In this document: one piece after another, positions 1-5,014 of the stretch
Position numbering within the stretch: position 1 is the stretch's first letter
Layout of the letters: every line of letters starts with the position of its first letter
DNA from: Hyphomicrobiales bacterium
GTDB taxonomy: Bacteria > Pseudomonadota > Alphaproteobacteria > Parvibaculales > Parvibaculaceae
Direction of reading: 5' to 3'
Length of the DNA stretch: 11,413 nt
NCBI GenBank assembly: GCA_015655095.1
Contig: JAATFR010000234.1
Location: forward strand, 1-11,413
Program-made: the position numbers and the translations under genes
The notes under the pieces: model-generated
The model's input: the letters and a program-made list of their open reading frames with translations, nothing else
What the model was told of the DNA's origin: nothing
The model's database searches: none

Positions 1-30
1 TCTAATTGTCGCCGGAGGGGGCACCTGTCT

Positions 31-315
31 GCGAGGGTTGCGAGGGTCGGGAGAGGGTTTGCGCTGACTATCGCGTGACGAATATCGCAACAGCTTCAAT
101 CAGTTGGCGGAGCTTTGCGAGGGTTGCGAGGGTTTTAGCCTCGCGTATTACATAGAGAGGGGTACGGGGTTCTGAATGATTTTCAGATTTTCTTACGTAT
201 ATATATACAACAACCTTCGCAACCCTCGAAAAAGAAAGATAAGATATTGAAAAATATAGAAAAATCACCCAGCGAGGGTTTGGCCTATCCATCGCCAAAC
301 TCTCGCGACCCTCGC
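31..315. repeat. Iteron-like GCGAGGGT repeats, possible replication origin
   Basis: GCGAGGGT occurs at 31-38, 40-47, 117-124, 126-133 and 272-279. The first four form two pairs, each with a 9-bp period. Inverted versions occur at 213-228 (with one variant unit) and 308-315. Between the direct pairs and the last copies lies an AT-rich stretch, about 171-265, containing alternating TA at 198-207. Repeats in both orientations next to AT-rich DNA resemble an origin with initiator-binding sites and an unwinding element. That role is an inference; no initiator gene is in view. The repeats could instead bind a regulator of the gene starting at 247. Confidence 0.5.
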
Positions 316-921
316 GAAGCGCCCCGCGCCGCAAAAGAGCGGATTGAGATAGAGGCGCTGTTGGAATGGGCATATCGCATCGAGTGCATAGACAGGCGCG
401 CGGGGCTGGCGCAGGTGGCGCTTGGGCGTGCGCTGCCTGGGCGCGCGAGCGGGACGGCGATTATTGCGCAGATGATGGCGCTCGGCACGCGGGTGGATAG
501 CTGCTCCATGCACATAAGCGCGCTCGGGGCAGCGGCGCACCTGGTGGATGATGCGCTGCTGGTGCATGACGCGGTGCTGGCACTGGATAGTCCCGGTGGC
601 GTGGCTGTCGTGCTCGTGATCATGCACGCCCGCAGCGGCACGCGGCCACCATGGCATGGGGCGGAAGCGGAGAGGCTGGTGGCTGAGGTGGACGCGCGGG
701 GGCGGTTGGTGACGCTGCGGGAGCATGAGCGGGCTATAGCCTGCTATGTGCGTCCGGCCGTCGATCCGGCTATCGTGGAATATACGCGGGCTGAGTATGG
801 CGTGTGGTGGGAGGCGCTGGCGGCTCTGACGGATGTGCTGAGGGGAAGGCTGGAGGGGTATGAGGTCTGCGGACCTGCGGCGGAGCGTGAGCCCTGGGCG
901 GGGGATGCGTCCATAGCATGA
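247..921 (+). CDS. Hypothetical phage protein, TTG start
   Basis: A 224-aa protein I cannot assign to a function. The first in-frame ATG lies only around residue 76, so a TTG at 247 is used; it follows a purine-rich stretch (AAGAAAG, 232-238) that may serve as ribosome site. The frame is open from a stop at 136, so another non-ATG start is possible. Residues 30-70 are charged and helical in character. Residues 78-135 form a compact Ala/Val-rich core with the pattern VDS...IS.LGAAAHLVDDALLVHD, then a HARSGTRPPW segment. No signal peptide or membrane segment is evident. The N-terminal 25 codons are written partly by the GCGAGGGT repeat DNA, so that part may be unconstrained. A decayed, internally deleted relative lies at 3475-3632. 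The stop is followed by a T8 run with only one arm of a hairpin. Confidence 0.65.
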   Translation: MKNIEKSPSEGLAYPSPNSRDPREAPRAAKERIEIEALLEWAYRIECIDRRAGLAQVALGRALPGRASGTAIIAQMMALGTRVDSCSMHISALGAAAHLVDDALLVHDAVLALDSPGGVAVVLVIMHARSGTRPPWHGAEAERLVAEVDARGRLVTLREHERAIACYVRPAVDPAIVEYTRAEYGVWWEALAALTDVLRGRLEGYEVCGPAAEREPWAGDASIA

Positions 922-958
922 AGGCCGCATTTTTTTTAGGAAAAGGCGAGAAAACTGC

Positions 959-987
959 TTGACGGAATAGGACTGACGTCCTATATC
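959..987 (+). promoter_or_regulatory. Sigma-70-type promoter with operator dyad
   Basis: TTGACG at 959-964 and TATATC at 982-987 are separated by 17 bases, close to the sigma-70 consensus. An inverted repeat of 7-bp arms, ATAGGAC (967-973) and GTCCTAT (978-984) around TGAC, covers the spacer and enters the -10 box. A protein bound there would block RNA polymerase. It should drive the small gene starting at 1039, about 45 bases downstream of the predicted transcription start. Confidence 0.65.
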
Positions 988-1038
988 TATCTCATGGGAA
1001 GGCCGATGGGGCCGCCCGAAACTGGCAAGGAGCCGATC

Positions 1039-1227
1039 ATGACAGCTTTCCGCGCAGCCTATTTCCTCCGCACTGACAAGCAAGGCGAAGTCCTGCTCAC
1101 CGGACCGGAGCACGCTGATCTCCCCGACGCCGATCTGATCAAGATCGCCGAGGCGGCATGGCTAGAAAGCGGCACTTCACTCGAAGATATGGACGGCGAG
1201 ATAGTCATCGGCGAGTGGACAGAATAA
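1039..1227 (+). CDS. Small acidic hypothetical protein
   Basis: A 62-aa acidic protein of unknown function. The frame is also open from an ATG at 994, but that codon coincides with the predicted transcription start, whereas the ATG at 1039 has a clear AAGGAG (1027-1032) six bases upstream, so 1039 is preferred. The sequence begins MTAFRAAYFLRTDKQG and its second half, from about residue 25, is rich in Asp/Glu (DLPDADLIKIAEAAW, then DMDGEIVIGEW). There is no membrane segment, signal peptide or recognisable motif. It is a single-gene unit: own promoter with an operator-like dyad upstream and terminator hairpins downstream. This suggests independent control, perhaps expression in the prophage state. 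That is a guess from layout alone. Confidence 0.7.
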   Translation: MTAFRAAYFLRTDKQGEVLLTGPEHADLPDADLIKIAEAAWLESGTSLEDMDGEIVIGEWTE

Positions 1228-1234
1228 CAACAAG

Positions 1235-1263
1235 CCGCCCCCTCCGGGTGAAGGAGGGGGCGG
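1235..1263 (+). terminator. GC-rich hairpin after the 62-aa gene
   Basis: CCGCCCCCTCC (1235-1245) pairs perfectly with GGAGGGGGCGG (1253-1263) around a 7-base loop, only 7 bases after the stop codon. There is no T-run after it, so it may act as an mRNA-stabilising structure in front of the true terminator at 1288-1318. Confidence 0.5.
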
Positions 1264-1287
1264 TAAAATATCCGACCGCTATGCCTT

Positions 1288-1318
1288 CCGCACGAAGAAA
1301 TAGTGCGGGCGCTTTTTT
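1288..1318 (+). terminator. Rho-independent terminator
   Basis: CCGCAC (1288-1293) pairs with GTGCGG (1303-1308), followed by GCGC and a run of six T (1313-1318). It ends the transcript of the 62-aa gene. Confidence 0.65.
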
Positions 1319-1362
1319 CTGCATTTGGGCGCGTGAAGGGCTAAGGCGGCTTGCAGCCCGGA

Positions 1363-1396
1363 GGGGAGGGCGGGTGGATGACCCCTCCCCACTTTT
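1363..1396 (+). terminator. Possible second terminator or leader hairpin
   Basis: GGGGAGGG (1363-1370) can pair with CCCTCCCC (1383-1390), followed by A, C and four T (1393-1396). It ends only 24 bases before the start of the next gene, so it could be an attenuator or structured leader of that gene rather than a terminator for the upstream unit. No convincing promoter is seen between 1319 and 1420. Confidence 0.35.
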
Positions 1397-1420
1397 GCAT
1401 GATATGCGGGACACGCAAGT

Positions 1421-2146
1421 ATGCCATCAGTAAAAGACATATCAGGCCAGCGCTTTGGAAAGCTTGTGGTGCTGAATATCGCCTCGCGAGGGCCTGTAAG
1501 GTGGCTATGCCGGTGCGACTGTGGGGCTGAGACTGTCGTACTCACGGAGCGGCTTTCCAGTGTGGATGACGCCAATCGTCGCGCCATCCGCGCCTGTGAA
1601 AAGTGCCGATCTCGGACTTGCTCTGTGTGCGGCTCACTTTATCTAAGTGCGGGCAATGGAAGCACGTGCGGGCGACCGGAGTGCCGCCTTGCCATCCAAA
1701 AAGAGCGGGCGGTTAGAATAAGGGATATCCAGGCGGCTTTTCGTCAGCGAAAAAGGCTACAGATGACAGAAGATGAGCTGGCTTTTTTGCGCGAAAAGCG
1801 CCGGGATGACTATCGGCAAAAGATGGCGAGCCTTACTGACGATGAGATAGGTGCGCTGAGGGCGCAGAGGCATGAGCAGTACTGTCGAAAGGTGCTGGGT
1901 ATGACAGATCGGGAGCGCGACGCTTTCAGAGCGCGCCGCCGCGAGCACTACCGGGCGACACGAGAAGATCGCTTGGCGTGGACAGAGCAGTGGCTGGACA
2001 GTATGACGCCGGAGCGGCGCGCGGAAATAGAAGCAAGGGCGCGTCAGAATAAAATTTTTCGCGCCCGTGAAAAAAGCCTTGGTGGCCTGATGAGCCTCGG
2101 GGCTCGTCTGCAAGAGATGATAGATGGAGATGATAGTGATGACTGA
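1421..2146 (+). CDS. Zinc-ribbon protein with 23-residue charged repeats
   Basis: A 241-aa protein, probably nucleic-acid binding. Residues 7-62 match the zinc-ribbon pattern found at the N-terminus of many phage HNH and AP2-type proteins: a G.RFGKL start, then W.CRCDCG (Cys30, 32, 34) and C..C (Cys59, 62). A second cysteine set follows: C..C at 67/70 and C....C at 83/88. No HNH, AP2 or other catalytic domain follows. Instead residues 115-183 are three consecutive 23-residue repeats, each with T(D/E).E near the start, basic residues in the middle and Y or YC before a basic end. A degenerate fourth lies at about 194-218. The tail is acidic (DGDDSDD). ATG at 1421 has only a weak upstream GGGAC. 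The end overlaps the next gene by 8 bases, implying coupling. The zinc-ribbon identification is fairly secure; the role is unknown. Confidence 0.7.
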   Translation: MPSVKDISGQRFGKLVVLNIASRGPVRWLCRCDCGAETVVLTERLSSVDDANRRAIRACEKCRSRTCSVCGSLYLSAGNGSTCGRPECRLAIQKERAVRIRDIQAAFRQRKRLQMTEDELAFLREKRRDDYRQKMASLTDDEIGALRAQRHEQYCRKVLGMTDRERDAFRARRREHYRATREDRLAWTEQWLDSMTPERRAEIEARARQNKIFRAREKSLGGLMSLGARLQEMIDGDDSDD

Positions 2147-2777
2147 GGCGGATCTGGTCGCGCTGGATACAGGATCTGGGGCTATATCGAGGCTGAGCAC
2201 GGAGGATCTGCGCGATCGGCTTGGCGAGGCGATCACCCTGACGGCGCAGAATCTGGAAAAAATCGCCGTCATATGGGCGGAGCTGGAGCGGCGAGGCGAG
2301 GATCTGAGCGCCCTGCGCACAGGCTTGACGGCCTATCTGCCCGATATCGCCGGCGGCCGCCTCGATGCGGGTGTTGTCGTGCGCTTTGCCGGCCGAAGCA
2401 CGCTCCTACGCATCTTGTCGCGGTTGTCGATCCGAGATCAGCGGGAGTATCTGGCAGGAAAGCCTATTGAGATGGCGCATATCGACGATAGTGGGGAGCT
2501 GAAGACCTCAAGTGTAAGTATAGATGAGGTGCCCGCTACCATGATGCGCATCGTCTTTTCTGATCGCGGGGTACGGTCTGCTGTCGAGCAGGCCCGGATG
2601 ATCGCTCCCGTCAAGCGGGCGGTAAGGGCATCTGGCCGCCCCATAAAGGTGACTGTGCTGCTTTCTGAGGCTGAGTATGAATCGCTCCAGGCCCATGCAA
2701 AAAACGCGGGGCGGCGGACCCCCCTCTTTGTGCGCGAAAGACTTTTGGCTGGCGGTCTTCTGGGGGGTGACGCATGA
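2139..2777 (+). CDS. Hypothetical protein with C-terminal ribbon-helix-helix domain
   Basis: A 212-aa protein starting at ATG 2139, which has GGAG (2126-2129) nine bases upstream and overlaps the previous gene by 8 bases. An in-frame ATG at 2124 would add five residues and is also possible. Residues 20-60 are helical and charged (LEKIAVIWAELERRGEDLS). Residues 62-110 form a second conserved-looking block (YLPDIAGGRL, RFAGRSTLLRILSRLS). I do not recognise this part. Residues 169-204 (IKVTVLLSEAEYESLQAHA, then RTPLFVRERLL) fit a ribbon-helix-helix DNA-binding fold: a beta strand then two helices with the typical SE.EY and VRERLL ends. Such domains dimerise and bind operator DNA in antitoxins, plasmid partition proteins and mobilisation accessory proteins. 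The stop overlaps the next start as ATGA. The RHH call is moderate; the overall function is unknown. Confidence 0.65.
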   Translation: MTEADLVALDTGSGAISRLSTEDLRDRLGEAITLTAQNLEKIAVIWAELERRGEDLSALRTGLTAYLPDIAGGRLDAGVVVRFAGRSTLLRILSRLSIRDQREYLAGKPIEMAHIDDSGELKTSSVSIDEVPATMMRIVFSDRGVRSAVEQARMIAPVKRAVRASGRPIKVTVLLSEAEYESLQAHAKNAGRRTPLFVRERLLAGGLLGGDA

Positions 2778-3268
2778 GTGACGCGCATGTCTCTCAAACC
2801 TTTTCCTCTGTGCAAATAGCCGAAAAGCGGTATCTCCGCGAGCGCGGCGCTAAGCTTTTCGGCCCCGGCCACGGCTGGCAGTCGCATATGGCGCGGGCTT
2901 TCGGCGTCGATAGTCGCAAGATCCGCGCCTATCTGGCGGAGGATGGCACCTCGGCCTTGCCGGTACCCGCCTGGCTGCTGAGCGCGATGCGCGATGGCGC
3001 GACGGCGAGGATTGATATATCCATAGTCGGTCCCAAGCCCGGCTCATCCGGCGCTGATGATAGGGATGAGGACGCATATCAGGCCATGGACCCCGCGATG
3101 GAGGCGCTGATCCGTGGTGCTGAAAAGGCGGGCTGGACTGAGCCGGCGATACTGACGGCGATGCTGACTATCCTCGTAGAGATGATGCGCACCGGCGCTG
3201 GCATCCCGGCCACGATGGAGACCTTGAAGCAGTGCATCGACCTGCTCCGGGCGGAGCGGGACACATAG
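2774..3268 (+). CDS. Probable helix-turn-helix phage protein
   Basis: A 164-aa protein whose ATG overlaps the previous stop by four bases (ATGA), with a strong G-run ribosome site (GGGGGG, just upstream). Residues 33-62 (GWQSHMARAFGVDSRKIRAY, then LAEDGT) have the shape of an XRE/Cro-type helix-turn-helix: polar helix, G-V turn, recognition helix with S.KIR.Y. Residues 65-75 (VPAWLLSAM) resemble the following helix of that fold. The middle, about 85-105, is a Ser/Gly/Asp-rich linker. Residues 106-164 form a helical C-terminal half that could oligomerise. The protein is the last of the three coupled genes from 1421. The neighbouring candidate DNA-binding proteins suggest a regulatory or replication-associated operon, but this is an inference. 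Confidence 0.65.
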   Translation: MSDAHVSQTFSSVQIAEKRYLRERGAKLFGPGHGWQSHMARAFGVDSRKIRAYLAEDGTSALPVPAWLLSAMRDGATARIDISIVGPKPGSSGADDRDEDAYQAMDPAMEALIRGAEKAGWTEPAILTAMLTILVEMMRTGAGIPATMETLKQCIDLLRAERDT

Positions 3269-3271
3269 CCG

Positions 3272-3442
3272 CTATTCAGGGTCTGGCTGTGTGGCGGCCT
3301 TCACTGCCCGCGCCAGTACCTCATGCGCATCGGCGATCTCGGCCTCGCCTCCAGTCTCAAGAGCGGCCGCCAGATATGCCGCGCGGGCCTCGGGCGTCTT
3401 GAGATAAAAGGCGGCGTCGAAGGTGGCGGTCTTCAGAGGCAT
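3272..3442 (-). CDS. Short antitoxin-like protein, N-terminal part only
   Basis: A 56-aa reading frame on the minus strand, ATG at 3442 down to TAG at 3274-3272. A GCGGA lies about 8 bases upstream of the ATG. The protein starts MPLKTATFDAAFYLKTPEA, continues with a helical AAYLAAALETGG.AEIADA segment, and ends LARAVKAATQPDPE. This resembles the N-terminal half of the HigA-like addiction-module antidote proteins (COG3636 type), which usually run to about 100 residues and continue into a helix-turn-helix. Here the HTH half is missing and no toxin gene is present on either side. It converges on the upstream operon with only three bases between the two stop codons. It may be a truncated orphan antitoxin, or a stand-alone short protein of similar N-terminus. 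The family resemblance is from memory and needs a profile search. Confidence 0.5.
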   Translation of the reverse strand: MPLKTATFDAAFYLKTPEARAAYLAAALETGGEAEIADAHEVLARAVKAATQPDPE

Positions 3443-3474
3443 GGGTCAGGTCCGCTTATGGATGGCATCATCAT

Positions 3475-3632
3475 ATGGCTGCGGAGGTCGATAATAAATA
3501 TATTTCATGGCGCCTTGGGGTGGCGGCGCACATGGTGGACGCGCGGGGGAGCGTGAGCCCTGGGCGGGGATTCGTCCATAGGTTGATTTTTTGGAATGGA
3601 AAAACGGCCTTCACGCAGAGCATGAAGGCCGT
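3475..3632 (+). pseudogene. Decayed, internally deleted copy of the 247-921 gene
   Basis: Four colinear blocks match the first gene. About 3507-3538 resembles 521-551 (reading LG.AAH.VD in both). 3534-3549 matches 686-702 (GGTGGACGCGCGGGGG). 3548-3581 matches 882-916 with one missing G and one substitution. 3619-3631 matches 915-927 (AGCATGAAGGCCG). The second and third blocks are no longer in the same frame, so no long product similar to the first gene is made. This looks like a paralogue reduced by deletions between short repeats. Confidence 0.6.
3604..3632. terminator. Perfect hairpin, functional direction leftward if at all
   Basis: ACGGCCTTCA (3604-3613) pairs perfectly with TGAAGGCCGT (3623-3632) around nine bases. 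To the right there is no T-run (CCTAGCC). To the left are four A, which read as TTTT on the minus strand, so as a terminator it would work on leftward transcripts. By comparison with 915-937 it may derive from the rightward terminator of the ancestral gene. Confidence 0.5.
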
Positions 3633-3722
3633 CCTAGCCGATAGGTCGCGGGACGGACCAGCCGCCAGCAGGAGCAATATATAGTATCAGGCTCCAATAT
3701 CTAGAATTTTTCAAAAAGCCCC
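3633..3722. other. Intergenic spacer with no gene
   Basis: I see no convincing coding potential here. The sequence is AT-rich towards the right (3680-3717) and has a short inverted repeat GGAGC / GCTCC near 3669-3696. It lies between the decayed gene copy and the first promoter cassette. Confidence 0.4.
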
Positions 3723-3769
3723 TTGCATATGCACCTAATCGGTGTATATTGATATTCGTCAACAGGCCC
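3723..3769 (+). promoter_or_regulatory. Promoter-operator cassette, copy A
   Basis: TTGCAT (3723-3728) and TATATT (3745-3750) with a 16-base spacer form a plausible sigma-70 promoter. The spacer contains a palindrome TGCATATGCA (3724-3733) and an operator-like CACC-TAATC-GGTG (3732-3744). The 47-base block is repeated at 4160-4206 with four differences, three of which are in the operator core. This strong conservation of a short block supports it as a regulated promoter. Confidence 0.65.
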
Positions 3770-3770
3770 C

Positions 3771-3901
3771 ATGACTCGCGCTGATGTTCGCTCGTCGCTG
3801 GAAATAAAGGCTCGGGCGGTCACTTCACCAAAAACGACGCGCGGCACGTCATCGACATGCTGAAAATGGAATTCAACAGTGCCCGATCTTCAAAAAAATA
3901 A
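3771..3901 (+). pseudogene. Possible frameshifted small gene
   Basis: ATG at 3771, right after the promoter leader (AGG four bases upstream), opens a frame reading MTRADVRSSLEIKAR that runs out at a stop at 3861. The -1 frame, from about 3809, reads GGHFTKNDARHVIDMLKMEF and on to a TAA at 3899-3901. Joined by a single-base change, the two pieces would give an ordinary-looking soluble protein of about 43 aa. Either this is a broken small gene, or the second half is chance. No typical slippery heptamer is seen, so programmed frameshifting is unlikely. Its tail overlaps the next gene. Confidence 0.3.
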
Positions 3902-4094
3902 GTGGGAGTCCGACCCAAGGCCGCTTGGCGAATGCCTGCGCGAATGGGCCGGGCAGCACGGCTGGACAAGATCTCGATGTGCGGATGAACTGCGTACAAG
4001 CCCGGTGACCTATAGAAAGTGGTGCGAGGGCCGGTCCACATCTTCTGACGCGATGATACGCAGGCTGATGGACCTGATAGATGCGAGCCTCTAA
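3879..4094 (+). CDS. Small Cro/XRE-type helix-turn-helix protein
   Basis: A 71-aa protein starting at GTG 3879. The leader just before this GTG (GAAAATGGAAT plus six bases) is repeated with the same spacing before the ATG at 4234, which supports the GTG. Residues 16-60 fit an XRE/Cro-like helix-turn-helix: LGECLREWAGQHGW, a R..CADEL.TSP.T turn and recognition helix, then YRKWCEGRS and a C-terminal helix MIRRLMDLID. At this size it is almost only the DNA-binding domain, as in phage Cro proteins. It sits behind a promoter carrying a 13-bp operator-like dyad, so it could regulate itself and the twin promoter at 4160. That link is an inference. A hairpin at 4127-4159 lies downstream. Confidence 0.65.
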   Translation: MPDLQKNKWESDPRPLGECLREWAGQHGWTRSRCADELRTSPVTYRKWCEGRSTSSDAMIRRLMDLIDASL

Positions 4095-4126
4095 GCCAAG
4101 AGTCCTGCCGGGACTACCAGTAAAGG

Positions 4127-4159
4127 CCATCTTTTTCTAAAAAATAACAGAAAAGATGG
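4127..4159 (+). terminator. AT-rich hairpin between two units
   Basis: CCATCTTTTTCT (4127-4138) pairs with AGAAAAGATGG (4149-4159), with one base bulged, and the left arm is T-rich. It ends directly at the -35 box of the next promoter. It could stop transcripts from 3879-4094 before the next unit. A smaller dyad AGTCC/GGACT lies at about 4100-4114. Confidence 0.45.
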
Positions 4160-4206
4160 TTGCATATGCACCGATTAGGTGTATATTGATATTCATCAAC
4201 AGGCCC
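4160..4206 (+). promoter_or_regulatory. Promoter-operator cassette, copy B
   Basis: TTGCAT (4160-4165), 16 bases, TATATT (4182-4187). The operator-like core is CACC-GATTA-GGTG (4169-4181), the exact reverse complement of the core in copy A at 3732-3744; the rest of the 47-base block differs at one position. It should drive the gene at 4234. A GGCCC/GGGCC hairpin lies in the leader at 4202-4214. Confidence 0.65.
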
Positions 4207-4233
4207 TGTGGGCCGCGAAAATGGAATGGTGAC

Positions 4234-4653
4234 ATGACATACAAATCAAACTCGATTTTTACGCTTGACGGCCACACTGGTGACTGGCTTGTGAACCTTG
4301 GCGATCTTCGCCTGGCTGAACAAGAAAACGGTTCGGTCAAAATTGAAGGGGTCACGCGGTCAGTTTATACTGGGCCTTCAGGTGCTGCGGATGATGGCGT
4401 CGGCGCGCATCTGAACATGTACAAGATAGTGTCCACCGGCAATACGCCTCGAGCCCTTCAGCCTTTGGTTGGCGCAAAGTTTGATACCATGAAACAGGCA
4501 CGGGCTGCTGTTCTTGATGCGCTCTTTTCGAGTGGACCGGCGGCAGAAAAGCGCGCGGAAAATAATCAACTTTTGATGGCGCGCGGCTACCCGGCGAATG
4601 TCAGCGGATCCGCTCGAAAAGCTGCCCTGAAGGCCATCCGCAGCGCACGGTAG
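4234..4653 (+). CDS. Hypothetical protein behind a duplicated promoter
   Basis: A 139-aa protein I do not recognise. The frame extends upstream to an ATG at 4156, but that lies inside the promoter, so the ATG at 4234 is chosen; it also matches the start position of the gene in copy A relative to the shared GAAAATGGAAT leader. Residues 1-50 look beta-rich (SIFTLDGHTGDWLVNLGDLR, then a VKIEGV strand). Residues 55-80 are Gly/Ala-rich. The C-terminal 45 residues are basic and helical, ending KAALKAIRSAR. There is no signal peptide, membrane segment or known catalytic motif. The last codons, within CAGCGCACGGTAG, form the left end of the 190-bp tandem duplication. A rho-independent terminator follows 15 bases after the stop. 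Confidence 0.65.
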   Translation: MTYKSNSIFTLDGHTGDWLVNLGDLRLAEQENGSVKIEGVTRSVYTGPSGAADDGVGAHLNMYKIVSTGNTPRALQPLVGAKFDTMKQARAAVLDALFSSGPAAEKRAENNQLLMARGYPANVSGSARKAALKAIRSAR

Positions 4654-4668
4654 TGCCATAAACTGAAG

Positions 4669-4710
4669 GCCGCTCTCCTGAACAACTCAGGCTGAGCGGC
4701 GTCCGATTTT
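4669..4710 (+). terminator. Rho-independent terminator, copy 1
   Basis: GCCGCTC (4669-4675) pairs with GAGCGGC (4694-4700), and inside it CCTGA (4677-4681) pairs with TCAGG (4687-4691) around ACAAC. A TTTT tract (4707-4710) follows. It terminates the gene at 4234-4653. Confidence 0.65.
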
Positions 4711-4728
4711 GTGAATAAATCTTGTTAA

Positions 4729-4746
4729 CCTGCGCCGTGGCGCAGG
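4729..4746. promoter_or_regulatory. Near-perfect 18-bp palindrome, copy 1
   Basis: CCTGCGCC (4729-4736) and GGCGCAGG (4739-4746) are complementary around GT. There is no T-run afterwards, so a protein-binding site or RNA hairpin is more likely than a terminator. The same element is at 4919-4936. I could not identify a clear promoter next to it. Confidence 0.45.
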
Positions 4747-4858
4747 CAACACCGACAAACCCATCGCACTTATAAGACTAGCTTTCCATATCTTCCAAAA
4801 ATTTGCAAAGTGTTGAGAGATAAAATGAAGCAGCGCACGGTAGTGCCATAAACTGAAG

Positions 4859-4900
4859 GCCGCTCTCCTGAACAACTCAGGCTGAGCGGCGTCCGATTTT
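4859..4900 (+). terminator. Rho-independent terminator, copy 2
   Basis: This is the exact duplicate of the terminator at 4669-4710, with the same stem, loop and T-tract. It lies upstream of the gene at 5015, so any promoter for that gene must lie after 4900 or be read through this hairpin. Confidence 0.65.
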
Positions 4901-4918
4901 GTGAATAAATCTTGTTAA

Positions 4919-4936
4919 CCTGCGCCGTGGCGCAGG
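4919..4936. promoter_or_regulatory. Near-perfect 18-bp palindrome, copy 2
   Basis: Exact duplicate of the dyad at 4729-4746. It lies about 80 bases upstream of the gene at 5015, a reasonable position for an operator of that gene. Confidence 0.45.
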
Positions 4937-5014
4937 CAACACCGAAACACCCATCGCACTTACAAGGCCAGCTTTCCATATCTTCCAAAAAATTGCAAAA
5001 TATTGAGAGATAAA

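Noticed and set aside
31..133. Short direct repeats as a possible CRISPR
   Set aside because: The units are 8-9 bp with no unique spacers of regular length; they fit iterons far better.
265..1113. 282-codon open frame on the minus strand
   Set aside because: It lies antisense to the 247-921 gene and the 62-aa gene and runs through the promoter and terminator features. Its composition, rich in Arg, His and Pro, is typical of a shadow of GC-rich coding DNA.
3323..3556. 77-codon plus-strand frame
   Set aside because: It is antisense to the 56-codon antitoxin-like gene and has no ribosome site or recognisable motif.
3475..3684. 69-codon plus-strand frame as an intact gene
   Set aside because: It is composed of out-of-frame blocks of the 247-921 gene and ends within the hairpin region, so a pseudogene is the better explanation.
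3792..3815. Programmed -1 frameshift in the small ORF
   Set aside because: No X XXY YYZ heptamer in the right frame and no stable downstream structure were seen.
4156..4233. Upstream extension of the 4234 gene to ATG 4156
   Set aside because: The extension would cover the whole promoter copy B; the shared leader spacing supports ATG 4234.
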